Translations under genes and position numbers: made by a program
Shown here: positions 34,954 through 44,250 of the stretch, in pieces
How positions within the stretch are numbered: the stretch's first letter is position 1
How the letters are laid out: each line of letters begins with the position of its first letter
NCBI RefSeq assembly: GCF_900115505.1
Contig: NZ_FOWQ01000010.1
Span: 160,544-224,543, forward strand
Reading direction: 5' to 3'
DNA length: 64,000 bases
Source: Geodermatophilus dictyosporus
GTDB taxonomy: Bacteria > Actinomycetota > Actinomycetes > Mycobacteriales > Geodermatophilaceae
Notes under the pieces: model-generated
What the model saw: only the letters and a program-made list of their open reading frames with translations
Database searches by the model: none
Told to the model about the DNA's origin: nothing

Positions 34954-35808
34954 GTGCCCGAGGGAGACACCGTCTGGCTGGCGGCCAAGCGGATGAACAC
35001 CGCGCTGGCCGGCCAGATGCTGCGCCGCGGCGAGCTCCGGGTGCCCCAGCTGGCGGCCACCGACCTCACCGGCCGCACCGTGGCGGAGGTCGTGCCGCGC
35101 GGCAAGCACATGCTGACCCGGTTCACCGACGGCTGGACGCTGCGCACGCACTACCGGATGGACGGCAGCTGGCACATCTACCGCAAGGGCGCGCGCTGGC
35201 GCGGGGGCCCGTCGTTCTCGATCCGCGCCGTCCTGGCCACCGACCGGTGGGACTGCGTCGGCTACCGGCTGCACGACGTCGCCCTGGTGCGCACCGCGCA
35301 CGAGGACTCCGTCGTCGGCCACCTCGGACCCGACGTCCTCGGCCCCGACTGGGACCTCGAGGAGGCGCTGCGCCGGCTGCGGTCGCACCCCGACGAGCAG
35401 ATCGGCGTCGCGGTCCTCGACCAGCGCAACCTCTGCGGCCCCGGCAACCTGTACAAGGTCGAGGGGTTGTTCGTCTGCGGCGTGCACCCCTGGATGCGGG
35501 TGGCCGACGTCGAGGACCTGCCCGGCCTGGTCGAGCGCACCCGCGGGCTGATGCTGGCCAACCGCGACCGGCCCGAGCAGAGCACCACCGGCGACCTGCG
35601 CCGCGGCCGCGACCACTGGGTCTACGGCCGCAAGGACAAGCCCTGCTACCGCTGCGGCACACCGATCCTGCGCGGCGACCAGGGTCCGGACCTGCAGGAG
35701 CGGATCACCTACTGGTGCCCGACCTGCCAGGCCACCGACGCCCCCGTCGACCCGGCCGCGCGCACCGGCGAGCCGGACCACCCGCCGCCGCTGCCCGGCG
35801 CGCACTGA
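34954..35808 (+). CDS. nei: Endonuclease VIII-like DNA glycosylase (Nei)
   Basis: Bifunctional glycosylase/AP lyase of 284 residues. After Met removal the catalytic Pro and Glu are the PEGDTVW start (residues 2 and 3). The H2TH region includes LDQRNLCGPGNLYKVEGLF, and the zinc finger is CYRCGTPI ... YWCPTCQ. It removes oxidised pyrimidines in base-excision repair. GTG 34954 starts immediately at PEGDT. It is one of several repair genes here (lhr, recA, alkX). Confidence 0.95.
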   Translation: MPEGDTVWLAAKRMNTALAGQMLRRGELRVPQLAATDLTGRTVAEVVPRGKHMLTRFTDGWTLRTHYRMDGSWHIYRKGARWRGGPSFSIRAVLATDRWDCVGYRLHDVALVRTAHEDSVVGHLGPDVLGPDWDLEEALRRLRSHPDEQIGVAVLDQRNLCGPGNLYKVEGLFVCGVHPWMRVADVEDLPGLVERTRGLMLANRDRPEQSTTGDLRRGRDHWVYGRKDKPCYRCGTPILRGDQGPDLQERITYWCPTCQATDAPVDPAARTGEPDHPPPLPGAH

Positions 35809-35815
35809 GGCGCCA

Positions 35816-35847
35816 CGGGCCCGGTCACCAACCGGTGGCCGGGCCCG
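35816..35847. terminator. Bidirectional terminator between nei and pspA
   Basis: Fourteen-bp stem (35816-35829 with 35834-35847) with one T-G pair and a four-base loop, in the 51 bases between convergent stops. Confidence 0.8.
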
Positions 35848-35859
35848 CGAGTCGTCGCC

Positions 35860-36696
35860 TCAGGCCTGCTCGGGTCGCTGCGCCGGCTGCTCGGTCTTCT
35901 CGAACGACGGGACGCCCGGGCCGATCGCGCCGGCCGCACCGGTGCCGCCCTCGACCGCCTGCGGGCCGGTGCCGCCCCCGCCCATGGCCGCGCGAATCTG
36001 CTCGAGGCGGGAGGCGCCGGCGACGTCGAGGGTGGCCTTCTGCACCTCGAGCATCCGGCCCTCCACCGAGCTCTGCGCGAGCTCCGCCTGGCCGAGCGCG
36101 TTGGCGTAGCGGGCCTCGATCTTGTCGCGGACCTCGGCCAGGCTCGGCGTGTTGCCCGGCGCGGACAGCTCGTTGACCTGGCGCATCGAGGCGGCCACGT
36201 GCTCCTGCATCTTGGCCTGCTCCAGCTGGCTCATCAGCTTGGTGCGCTCGGCCAGCGTCGTCTGCAGCCGCATGCGGCTCTGCTCGACGGCGCCGCGCGC
36301 CTGCTCGGCGGCCTGCAGCGCCTCGTCGTGGCTGCGCTTGAGGTCCTCCATCGCCTGCTCGGCGGCCACCAGCTGGGTGGCGAAGGCCTGCGCGGCCTGC
36401 TCGTACTCGGCGGCCTTGGCCGCGTCGCCCCGCGAGCGCGTCTGGTCGGCCAGCACGAGCGCCTGCCGCGCGGAGGCCTGCAGCTTCTCCACCTCGCCCA
36501 GCTGCCGGTTGAGCCGCATCTCCAGCTGCCGCTGGTTGCCCAGGACGGCGGCGGCCTGGTTGGCCAGCGCCTGGTGCCGCTGCTGCTCGGCCTCGATGGC
36601 CTGGGCGATCTGGATCTTCGGGTCGGCCCGCTGGTCGATCTGGGCGTTGGCCGACGCGGTGAGGTACCGCCAGAGCTTGACGAACGGGTTGGGCAC
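35860..36696 (-). CDS. pspA: PspA/IM30-family membrane stress protein
   Basis: Peripheral membrane protein of 278 residues, nearly all coiled coil ([29 protein letters not shown], then long Gln/Ala/Glu-rich helices), with a Gly/Pro tail. It forms ESCRT-III-like assemblies that protect the inner membrane. GTG 36696 has an AGGAGGAA ribosome site. In Mycobacterium pspA is next to clgR; here they are about 10 kb apart. Expression under envelope stress is likely, but no specific site is certain. Confidence 0.93.
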   Translation of the reverse strand: MPNPFVKLWRYLTASANAQIDQRADPKIQIAQAIEAEQQRHQALANQAAAVLGNQRQLEMRLNRQLGEVEKLQASARQALVLADQTRSRGDAAKAAEYEQAAQAFATQLVAAEQAMEDLKRSHDEALQAAEQARGAVEQSRMRLQTTLAERTKLMSQLEQAKMQEHVAASMRQVNELSAPGNTPSLAEVRDKIEARYANALGQAELAQSSVEGRMLEVQKATLDVAGASRLEQIRAAMGGGGTGPQAVEGGTGAAGAIGPGVPSFEKTEQPAQRPEQA

Positions 36697-36860
36697 GGCT
36701 TCCTCCTGCTCCGGCGCGCCGGGCGCCGCCATCTGGCCGACCACCGCACGCGGCGGGGGTCCTCGGGGGCCATCGTCCCAGGAGGACCGGTACCCCGGCC
36801 AACAGGGACCACCCGGATCCTCCGTCCGGGGACCACCGGGTGCGCCGGGCCCGGGGGTCC

Positions 36861-36866
36861 TAGGGT
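36861..36866 (+). promoter_or_regulatory. -10 box of pfkB-type kinase gene
   Basis: TAGGGT seven bases before GTG 36874. Confidence 0.6.
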
Positions 36867-36873
36867 CGGGGAG

Positions 36874-37911
36874 GTGGCCACCGGAGCGCCCGTCCTCACC
36901 GTCCTCGGCGAGCTCGTCGTCGACCTGCTGCCCGATGCCTCGGCCGACGCCGGGCCGGAGGGCACCGCGCCGCGCTACGTCGCCCGTCCCGGCGGCAACG
37001 CCCTCAACGTCGCCGTCGCCGCCGGCCGGCTGGGCACCCGGGTGTCCCTGCTGGCCCGGCTGGGCACCGGCCCGCTCGCCGCGCCGCTGCGCCGGCACGC
37101 CGAGCTCTCCGGCGTCGACCTCACCGGCGTGGTGGACGCCGTCGAGCCGGTGAGCCTGGCCGTCGTCGGCCTCGACGAGACCGGCTCCCCCGACTACGGC
37201 TTCCACGTCCAGGGCGCCGCCGACTGGCAGTGGACCGACGAGGAGCTGTCCGCCGTCCTGCCCGCGGGGACCGCGGTGCTGCACGTCGGGTCGATCTCCT
37301 CGTGGACCCCCCCGGGGTGCGACGCCATCGCCCGGCTCGCCGAGCGCCTCGCCGGGAGCGCGCTGCTCAGCGTCGACCCCAACCTGCGGCCGATGCTGGC
37401 CGGCGGCCCGGTGGGTGCCTCGCTGGGCAACGACCCCGGGGCCGTCCGCGCGCGGCTCGACCGGCTGCTCGCCGTCGCCGACGTGGTCAAGGTCAGCGCC
37501 GAGGACCTGGCGTGGCTCGACCCCGACGCGGCCGCCGACCTCGACGGCACCGCGCAGGCCTGGGCCGACCGCGGACCGGCGCTGGTGCTGCTCACCGACG
37601 GCGGCGCGCCGCTGCGGGTGGCGCGGCCGGGCCGCGCGCTGCTGCACCGCGAGCCGCCGCGGGTGACCGTGGCCGACACCGTGGGCGCCGGCGACTCGCT
37701 GGCCGCGGGGCTGTTCGCGGGGCTGCTCGGCAGCGGCGTCACCTCACGCGCCGCCCTCGGGCAGCTCGCCGACGACGAGCTGGTCCGCGTGGTCGACGAC
37801 GCCGCGCTGGTCGCCGCGCTCAACTGCACCCGCGTGGGCGCGGACCCGCCCACCGCCGCCGAGCTGGCCGCGGCCCGCGGGCAGCGCGCGGCCGAGCGGG
37901 CCGGGGGCTAG
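36874..37911 (+). CDS. PfkB-family carbohydrate kinase
   Basis: Ribokinase/fructokinase-like sugar kinase of 345 residues. The N-terminal signature [15 protein letters not shown] and the C-terminal signature [18 protein letters not shown] (anion hole and catalytic Asp) are both present. Likely phosphorylates a hexose; the neighbouring alpha-glucosidase suggests a sugar derived from an alpha-glucoside, but this is inference. GTG 36874 is leaderless by its -10 box. Its TAG stop overlaps the TAG of the convergent glucosidase gene in a shared CTAG. Confidence 0.9.
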   Translation: MATGAPVLTVLGELVVDLLPDASADAGPEGTAPRYVARPGGNALNVAVAAGRLGTRVSLLARLGTGPLAAPLRRHAELSGVDLTGVVDAVEPVSLAVVGLDETGSPDYGFHVQGAADWQWTDEELSAVLPAGTAVLHVGSISSWTPPGCDAIARLAERLAGSALLSVDPNLRPMLAGGPVGASLGNDPGAVRARLDRLLAVADVVKVSAEDLAWLDPDAAADLDGTAQAWADRGPALVLLTDGGAPLRVARPGRALLHREPPRVTVADTVGAGDSLAAGLFAGLLGSGVTSRAALGQLADDELVRVVDDAALVAALNCTRVGADPPTAAELAAARGQRAAERAGG

Positions 37912-39542
37912 CCAGGCGCCAGCCAGGCGGCGGTGTCCGGCGGCAGGTCGGCGCCGAGGTCCTCGCTGGTCAGCAGCGACCGCCCCAGCCCGGCGAGCGG
38001 GACCGGCCGCGCGGAGAGGTTGACGACGCAGCGGAGCGCCGCGCCCCGCTCGAAGGCCAGGACGTCGTCGCCGAGGTCGAGCCAGGTCAGCGGCTCGTCG
38101 GTGAGCAGCTCCCGGCGCAGCCGCAGCGCCGACCGGTGGAGGGACAGCGTCGACGCCGGGTCGTCCTGCTGGGCGGCGACGCTGAGCTCGCGCCACGACG
38201 GCGGCTGCGGCAGCCACGGCTGGCCGTCGCCGGGGCCGAAGCCGTACGGCGGGCCCTGCCCGGACCACGGCAGCGGGACCCGGCAGCCGTCCCGGCCGCG
38301 GGCCGTGCGGCCCGAGCGCTCCCACGTGGGGTCCTGCAGGGCGTCCTCCGGGAGGTCCTCGACCTCGGGCAGGCCGAGCTCCTCGCCCTGGTAGAGGTAG
38401 GCGCCACCCGGGAGGGCCAGGGTCAGCAGCGCGGCGGCCCGCGCGCGGCGCCGTCCCCGGGCGAGGTCGACCGGCGCGCCGAGCGCGTCGAACCCCATGG
38501 TGGCCGCCCCGCTGCTCGCCCGGCCGAAGCGGGTGAGGTGCCGCGTCTCGTCGTGGCTGGAGAGGACCCACGTCGCCGGGGCCCCGACCGGGGCGAGGGC
38601 GGCCAGCGTCCCGTCGACGGCCGCCCGGATCGCCCGGGCGTCCCACGGCGCGCGCAGGTAGTCGAAGTTGAAGGTGGTGTGCAGCTCGTCGGGGCGGACG
38701 TAGCGGCTCAGCCGCTCGGGTCCCCGCACCACCGCCTCCGACACGAGCAGCCGGTCGCCGTCGTAGCCGTCGGCGGTGCGCCGCCACCGCCGGAAGACCT
38801 CGTGCACCGCGTCGACGTCCCAGTGCGGGTTGTCCACCCAGCCGGCGCTGTCGAAGGTCGCGTCCGCGGCGTGCCCGGCGTCGGGCAGCCCCGGCACCTT
38901 GGCCATGGCCGGCGCGGCGTCGACGCGGATGCCGTCGACGCCGCGGTCGAGCCAGAAGCGGACGACGCCGTCGAACTCCTCCTGCACGGCCGGGTGGTCC
39001 CAGTCCAGGTCGGGCTGCTCGGGTGCGAACAGGTGCAGGTACCACTGGCCGGGCCGGCCGTCGGGCTCGCGGACCCGTGTCCACGCCGGGCCGCCGAAGG
39101 CGCTGATCCAGTCGTTGGGTGGCAGCCGACCGCCGTCGCGCCCGTCGCGGAAGAAGTAGCGGGCCCGCTCCGGCGCCTCCCGGCCGCCGGCCAGGGCCGA
39201 CCGGAACCAGGGGTGCTCCGCGGAGGTGTGGTTGGCGACCAGGTCGACGACGACGCGCAGCCCGCGCTCGTGCGCCTCGTCGAGCAGCGCGTCGGCGTCG
39301 GCCAGCGTGCCGTAGCGGGGGTCGATGTCCCGGTGGTCGGTGACGTCGTAGCCGCCGTCGGCCATCGGCGAGGGGTACCAGGGGGTGATCCAGACGGCGT
39401 CCACCCCGAGGTCCACCAGGTACGGCAGCCGGCTGCGCAGGCCACCGATGTCGCCCACCCCGTCGCCGTCGGAGTCGGCGAAGCTGCGCAGGTAGACCTC
39501 GTAGACGACCGCCGTCCGCCACCACGGACGGCGGTCGTCCAC
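37908..39542 (-). CDS. GH13 alpha-glucosidase
   Basis: Glycoside hydrolase family 13 enzyme of 544 residues, probably cytoplasmic (no signal peptide), releasing glucose from alpha-glucosides. Regions: YEVYLRSFADSDGDGVGDIGGL at the start (in two parts), VVDLVANHTS (region I), DGIRVDAAPAM with the nucleophile Asp (region II), LLVSEAVV with the acid/base Glu (region III), and SSHDETRH (region IV, where most relatives have NHD). The start is one of two consecutive GTG codons, 39542 or 39545, after GGAGGA. It is the distal gene after the alpha-glucoside ABC transporter. Confidence 0.93.
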   Translation of the reverse strand: MDDRRPWWRTAVVYEVYLRSFADSDGDGVGDIGGLRSRLPYLVDLGVDAVWITPWYPSPMADGGYDVTDHRDIDPRYGTLADADALLDEAHERGLRVVVDLVANHTSAEHPWFRSALAGGREAPERARYFFRDGRDGGRLPPNDWISAFGGPAWTRVREPDGRPGQWYLHLFAPEQPDLDWDHPAVQEEFDGVVRFWLDRGVDGIRVDAAPAMAKVPGLPDAGHAADATFDSAGWVDNPHWDVDAVHEVFRRWRRTADGYDGDRLLVSEAVVRGPERLSRYVRPDELHTTFNFDYLRAPWDARAIRAAVDGTLAALAPVGAPATWVLSSHDETRHLTRFGRASSGAATMGFDALGAPVDLARGRRRARAAALLTLALPGGAYLYQGEELGLPEVEDLPEDALQDPTWERSGRTARGRDGCRVPLPWSGQGPPYGFGPGDGQPWLPQPPSWRELSVAAQQDDPASTLSLHRSALRLRRELLTDEPLTWLDLGDDVLAFERGAALRCVVNLSARPVPLAGLGRSLLTSEDLGADLPPDTAAWLAPG

Positions 39543-39640
39543 CACTCCTCCCCCGTCCCTCGTCGGTGCGGCCGGACGGCGGCCTCCCTGCAGGGGCCCG
39601 CCGCGAGCCTGCGAGTGGTGGGGGGCAGGGAGGTCCTTGC

Positions 39641-40927
39641 TCAGACGGCGCCGGCCCGGTGCGCCCCGGAGCTCTGACCGGAGACGGTCTGGCCGGACGC
39701 CTGCGCGTGCTGCACCTGGTCCACCCGGTCCTCGGTGGCCATCTGCGTCAGCCGGGCGCCGGCCTCCGCGTCGCGGGTGAGGTTCTCCCCGGTCTGCGGG
39801 TCGAAGACGTGCACCTTGCGGCTGTCGAGCCAGAACTCCGCCTCCCGGCCCTCCCGGATGCGGCTGGTGGAGTCGATGGACACGATCGCCTGGGTCCGCA
39901 GCTCCTCGGAGTCCAGCTCCCGGGAGAGGTCGCGCAGCTGGGCGGTGATCGTCTCCGGCGCCTCGTAGGGGATGTAGGCGTACTGCGAGTCGCCGAGCCA
40001 CTCGGTGACGTCGACGCGGGCCCGGAACACCGACCCGAGCGGCCGCTTGGCCTCGTCGACCAGGCTCGCGTCCTCGAAGTACTCCGGCCGGATGCCCACC
40101 AGCAGCAGGTCCCGGCCGCGGACGGCCGTGGCTCGTTGCTCGTCGAGGGCGATGGGCCCGAACGGCGTGGAGAGCGTGGTGCCCTCCAGCGTCGCGGGCA
40201 GGAAGTTCATCGGCGGCGAGCCGATGAACCCGGCGACGAAGAGGTTGACCGGCTGCTCGTAGAGCTCCCGCGGCGAGGCGACCTGCTGGATCTTGCCCTT
40301 GCGCAGGACGCAGACCCGATCGCCGAGGGTCATGGCCTCGGTCTGGTCGTGGGTGACGTAGACCGTGGTGATGCCCAGCCGGCGCTGCAGCCGGGAGATC
40401 TCGGTGCGCATCTGCCCGCGCAGCTTGGCGTCGAGGTTCGACAGCGGCTCGTCGAAGAGGAACGCCTCGGCCTGGCGGACGATCGCCCGGCCCATCGCCA
40501 CCCGCTGCCGCTGGCCACCGGAGAGGTTGGCCGGCTTGCGCTCGAGGTGCTCCTTGAGCTCGAGCACGTCGGAGGCCTCGGTCACCCGGCGGCGGACCTC
40601 GTCGTCCGGGGTCTTGGACAGCCGCAGCGGGAAGGCGATGTTCTCGTACACCGTCATGTGCGGGTACAGGGCGTAGTTCTGGAAGACCATCGACAGGTTG
40701 CGCTCGCGCGGGGCGAGGTCGTTGACCCGCTTGCCGCCGATGACCATGTCGCCGCTGGTGATGTCCTCCAGCCCGACGATCATCCGCAGCAGCGTGGACT
40801 TCCCGCAGCCGGACGGGCCGACCAGGATCATGAACTCGCCGTCGGCGATGTCCAGGCTGACGTCGTTCACCGCCGGGTAGCCGTCGCCGTACTGCTTGAC
40901 GATGTTGCGCATCTCGATGGAGGCCAT
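39641..40927 (-). CDS. Sugar ABC transporter ATP-binding protein (MsmK/UgpC-like)
   Basis: Cytoplasmic ATPase of 428 residues. Walker A GPSGCGKST, signature LSGGQRQRVAMGRAI, Walker B LFDEPLSNLD and H-loop VTHDQTEAM are present, followed by the MalK-type regulatory/TOBE domain (LPATLEGTTLSTPFGP, VGIRPEYFED). The C-terminal tail of about 40 residues is Gln/Ser-rich. ATG 40927. It lies 47 bases after the MalG-type permease gene and 98 bases before the glucosidase, completing the transporter with MalF/MalG and the lipoprotein. Confidence 0.95.
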   Translation of the reverse strand: MASIEMRNIVKQYGDGYPAVNDVSLDIADGEFMILVGPSGCGKSTLLRMIVGLEDITSGDMVIGGKRVNDLAPRERNLSMVFQNYALYPHMTVYENIAFPLRLSKTPDDEVRRRVTEASDVLELKEHLERKPANLSGGQRQRVAMGRAIVRQAEAFLFDEPLSNLDAKLRGQMRTEISRLQRRLGITTVYVTHDQTEAMTLGDRVCVLRKGKIQQVASPRELYEQPVNLFVAGFIGSPPMNFLPATLEGTTLSTPFGPIALDEQRATAVRGRDLLLVGIRPEYFEDASLVDEAKRPLGSVFRARVDVTEWLGDSQYAYIPYEAPETITAQLRDLSRELDSEELRTQAIVSIDSTSRIREGREAEFWLDSRKVHVFDPQTGENLTRDAEAGARLTQMATEDRVDQVQHAQASGQTVSGQSSGAHRAGAV

Positions 40928-40974
40928 CAGATCTCGTCCCCTTCGGACGGAAGTGGGGTGGGGAGCACGGCGGG

Positions 40975-41808
40975 TCAGCCCTTGACCGCGCCGTTGGTGA
41001 GGCCGGCGACGATGCGCCGCTGGAAGATGAGCACCAGGACGACGACGGGGATGGTGACGATCACCGCCGCCGCGGCGATGGCCCCGGTCGGGTCCTGGAA
41101 CTGGGAGGCCCCGGAGAACAGGCCGAGGGCTGCGGGGACGGGGCGTGCGCGGCTGGTCGAGGTCAGCGAGATGCCGTACGCGAAGTCGTTCCAGGCGATG
41201 AAGAACGCGATGATCGCCGTGGTGAACACGCCGGGTGCGGCGAGCGGGACGATCACCTTGCGGAAGGCCTGCCAGGTCGTCGCGCCGTCGACCTGGGCTG
41301 CCTGCTCCATCTCCCACGGGATCTCCCGGAAGAAGGCGGACATGGTCCAGATGGAGATCGGCAGCGTGAGCGACAGGTACGGGATGATCAGGCCGGGCCA
41401 GGTGTCGTACAGCCCGATCTGCCGCCACAGGTTGAACAGCGGCGTGACGATCGAGATCACCGGGAAGATCGCCACGGCCAGCGCGGTGCCGAGGATCAGC
41501 TTCTTGCCGGGGAAGTCCAGCCGGGCGATCGCGTACGCGGCGAACATCGACAGGACGCACGAGATGAACGTCGCGATCAGGCAGATCCCGAAGCTGTTCC
41601 GCAGCGCCGGCAGGAACAGGTCACTCGCCGTGCCGGTGAGGATCGTCGTGTAGTTCTCCCACGTCCAGGCCGACGGCAGGAACTGCTTGTTCGCGAGGTC
41701 CGCCGTCGTCTTGAAGGACAGCGAGAGGATCCAGGCGATCGGGAACAGGCAGTAGACGACGATCAGCACCCCGCCGATCCACCACCAGGTCTTCTGCTTG
41801 GTCGACAT
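40975..41808 (-). CDS. Carbohydrate ABC transporter permease (MalG type)
   Basis: Membrane permease of 277 residues with six hydrophobic segments and the EAA loop EMEQAAQVDGATTWQAFRKVIVPL, the ATPase contact. Starts STKQKTWWWIGGVLIVVYCLFP. ATG 41808 shares one base with the MalF stop (TGATG), so the genes are translationally coupled. Confidence 0.95.
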   Translation of the reverse strand: MSTKQKTWWWIGGVLIVVYCLFPIAWILSLSFKTTADLANKQFLPSAWTWENYTTILTGTASDLFLPALRNSFGICLIATFISCVLSMFAAYAIARLDFPGKKLILGTALAVAIFPVISIVTPLFNLWRQIGLYDTWPGLIIPYLSLTLPISIWTMSAFFREIPWEMEQAAQVDGATTWQAFRKVIVPLAAPGVFTTAIIAFFIAWNDFAYGISLTSTSRARPVPAALGLFSGASQFQDPTGAIAAAAVIVTIPVVVLVLIFQRRIVAGLTNGAVKG

Positions 41809-42770
41809 CAGCGGTCTCCTCGTGCCTGGGCCAGGTCGACCCTGAACCCCTTGATGAAGCTGAAGGCGATGAGCACCACCGACAGGAAGAGCAGCACGGA
41901 GACGGCCGAGCCGAGGCCGATCTCCACGCGGGAGATCGTCTGCCGGTAGGCGAGGAACGAGACCGACTCGGTGTTGTTCGCGCCCGCGGTCATGATGAAG
42001 ATGCTGTCGAAGATCCGGAACGCGTCCAGGGTCCGGAACAGCAGCGCGACCATGATCGCGGCCTTCATGTTCGGGATGGTCACCTTCCACAGCCGCTGCC
42101 AGGCCGTCGCGCCGTCGACCTTGGCCGCCTCCTGGAGCACGTCGGGCACCTGGGCGAGGCCGGCCAGGAGCAGCAGCGAGATGAACGGGGTGGTCTTCCA
42201 GATCTCGGCTATGCAGATCACGAAGAGCGAGGAGGCCTGCCCACCGAACCAGTCGGTGGTGTCGCTGACGCCCGGCAGCCAGGCGAACCAGGTGTTGACG
42301 AAGCCGGTGCTGATCCGGAAGGCGAACGCCCAGGCGAAGGCCGACACGACCGTGATCACCGCGTAGGGGATCAGGATGGCGGCCCGGACGACGGGGCGGA
42401 TCGAGCTGAGCGCCTTCGCCATGACCATGGCCAGGGCGAAGCCGAGCACCAGCTCGACGGCCACCGTGATCACCGTGATGATCACGGTGACGAGGATCGA
42501 CTGCCACCACACCGCGTCGGTGAGGATCACCCAGTAGTTGCCGAGCCCCTCGAAGGACCGGTTCTCGGGGTCGGTCAGCCGGTAGCTGAACAGCGAGTAG
42601 TAGACCGCCTGGACGATGGGGTAGGCGGTCACCAGCAGCATGACCAGGAAGGCCGGGCCGGCGAGCAGCCAGCCGAGCTTGCGCTCGGCCCGGGACCGGT
42701 CGCTGATCGTCCCGCGGGGTGAGGAGACCGGCTGGGTCTTCTCGACCGGCGGGAGGGTGGTCTGCGTCAT
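41808..42770 (-). CDS. Carbohydrate ABC transporter permease (MalF type)
   Basis: Partner permease of 320 residues, with an extended cytoplasmic N-terminus (TQTTLPPVEKTQPV) and six to eight hydrophobic segments. The EAA loop is LQEAAKVDGATAWQRLWKVTIP. ATG 42770 overlaps the lipoprotein stop (ATGA, four bases). Confidence 0.95.
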   Translation of the reverse strand: MTQTTLPPVEKTQPVSSPRGTISDRSRAERKLGWLLAGPAFLVMLLVTAYPIVQAVYYSLFSYRLTDPENRSFEGLGNYWVILTDAVWWQSILVTVIITVITVAVELVLGFALAMVMAKALSSIRPVVRAAILIPYAVITVVSAFAWAFAFRISTGFVNTWFAWLPGVSDTTDWFGGQASSLFVICIAEIWKTTPFISLLLLAGLAQVPDVLQEAAKVDGATAWQRLWKVTIPNMKAAIMVALLFRTLDAFRIFDSIFIMTAGANNTESVSFLAYRQTISRVEIGLGSAVSVLLFLSVVLIAFSFIKGFRVDLAQARGDR

Positions 42771-44128
42771 AGCAGCTGCTCTCCTGACAGGACTGCTCGG
42801 GTGAGTGTCTCCGTGCGCTCACCGGTCTGGTCGTTCACCGAGCCCGGCGGGTGGAACTCGCGCAGGAAGGACCCCAGGACCTCGCTGTAGTAGGCCGTCA
42901 GCGGGCGGGAGGCCGCCAGCTCCAGGGACTCCCGGATGGTGTCGGCCATCGGGTATGCCTCCTGCACCTCGGGGTCGTCGTAGACCGCGATCGACGACGC
43001 CGGGTTGCCGTTGGTCACCATGTACTCGGCCTGGTTCTCGTCCTGGACGATGCAGGTGACCGCCTCGTAGGCGAGGTCGGGGTTCGGGCTGAACGCCGAC
43101 ACGGCGATGTCGATCCCGCCGAGGGGAGGCGCGCTCGGCGTGCCCTCGTCGACGGCGGGGTAGAGCGCCCAGCCGTAGTCGTCGGGCACCGACTGGTCCA
43201 GGGTGCCCGCCTCGACCTTGCTCAGGGCCTGGGCGTAGACGAACGGCCAGTTCACCATGAAGCCGGCGTCGTCGCTCTCGAACTCCGTCGCGCTGGTGTC
43301 CTCGCTGGCCGTGGTGAAGCCCGCGCCCACCGCGGAGGAGTTGGCGACGGCGGCCATGACCTCGGAGGCGCGGTCCGCCTCGGGGGTGGACAGCCCGAAC
43401 TGGATGTCGTCGGGGCTCTCCCCGCTCTCCTCGATGTACTGGCCGCCGGCGGACTCCAGCATGGCGTTGAACCACACCATCAGGGACTCCGACCGCCTGC
43501 CCTGGGCGCTCAGCAGCTTGCCCTGGCCCTCCGCGGCCTCGATCAGCTGGTCCCAGGTGACCGGCTGGCTCATGTCGAGCCCGGCCGCCTCCGCCACCGA
43601 CTTCCGGTACCAGAGGAGCTGGGTGTTGGACCAGAAGGGGACCGCGACCAGCTCGTCGTTCCAGGTGGCGGAGTCCACCGCACCCTGGAACACGCCCTCG
43701 GTGACCTCCTGGGCGACGTCCTCCGGGACCGGAGCCAGGAAGTCCGCCTGGGCGAACTCCGGCGGGAACACCACGTCGAGACTCATGAGGTCGATCGAGG
43801 CGTCGTTCGCCGCCAGCCGGCGGATCAGCTGCTCCCGCTGGGCGGGCGAGTCACGGGGGAGCTGGGACACCTCGATCTGGTAGGCCCCGTTCGACTCCGC
43901 CGAGCACCGCTCCGCGATCGCCGCCTGCCCCCCCGAGTCGGGGTTGATGTACCAGTTGAGCACCGGCGTGGCGGAGTCCCCGCCCCCGCCGCCGCAGGCG
44001 GCCAGCGTGGACGCCACCACGAGGGCGCTCGCGGCGCCCCCCAGGACGCGTCGCGACCGCCCTCGTGGCGTTCGGCCGGGACGGCGACGCCCCCCGACCC
44101 CCGGACTCCGTCGTTGTGCGAAGGACAA
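42767..44128 (-). CDS. Sugar ABC transporter substrate-binding lipoprotein
   Basis: Extracytoplasmic sugar-binding lipoprotein of 453 residues. The signal sequence has an unusually long, Arg-rich n-region before VVASTLAACGG, with the lipid Cys in LAAC. The mature chain is SBP family 1 (LNWYINPDSGGQAAIAERC, DLMSLDVVFPPEFAQADFLAPV, VPFWSNTQLLWYRKSV). The start codon is TTG at 44128, supported by GGAGGC upstream. First gene of the alpha-glucoside transporter operon. The 122-base gap to the DUF4032 gene upstream must hold the promoter; I see no clear operator. Confidence 0.9.
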   Translation of the reverse strand: MSFAQRRSPGVGGRRRPGRTPRGRSRRVLGGAASALVVASTLAACGGGGGDSATPVLNWYINPDSGGQAAIAERCSAESNGAYQIEVSQLPRDSPAQREQLIRRLAANDASIDLMSLDVVFPPEFAQADFLAPVPEDVAQEVTEGVFQGAVDSATWNDELVAVPFWSNTQLLWYRKSVAEAAGLDMSQPVTWDQLIEAAEGQGKLLSAQGRRSESLMVWFNAMLESAGGQYIEESGESPDDIQFGLSTPEADRASEVMAAVANSSAVGAGFTTASEDTSATEFESDDAGFMVNWPFVYAQALSKVEAGTLDQSVPDDYGWALYPAVDEGTPSAPPLGGIDIAVSAFSPNPDLAYEAVTCIVQDENQAEYMVTNGNPASSIAVYDDPEVQEAYPMADTIRESLELAASRPLTAYYSEVLGSFLREFHPPGSVNDQTGERTETLTRAVLSGEQLL

Positions 44129-44250
44129 GACCGATCGCCTCCGATCCGGCGAGCTCGACGATCACCGCCCTCGTACCGTGGCGCAGGCCACAGACCGCCG
44201 CAACCCGGTCGTGTCCGCCGTGTGACCAGGGTGTCGGCGTGCCGGGCGGA

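Noticed and set aside
36711..36730. CGC-N5-GCG in the pspA upstream region as a ClgR site
   Set aside because: The flanks are pure G/C with none of the TT/AA bases of the site, and the core is common by chance at this composition.
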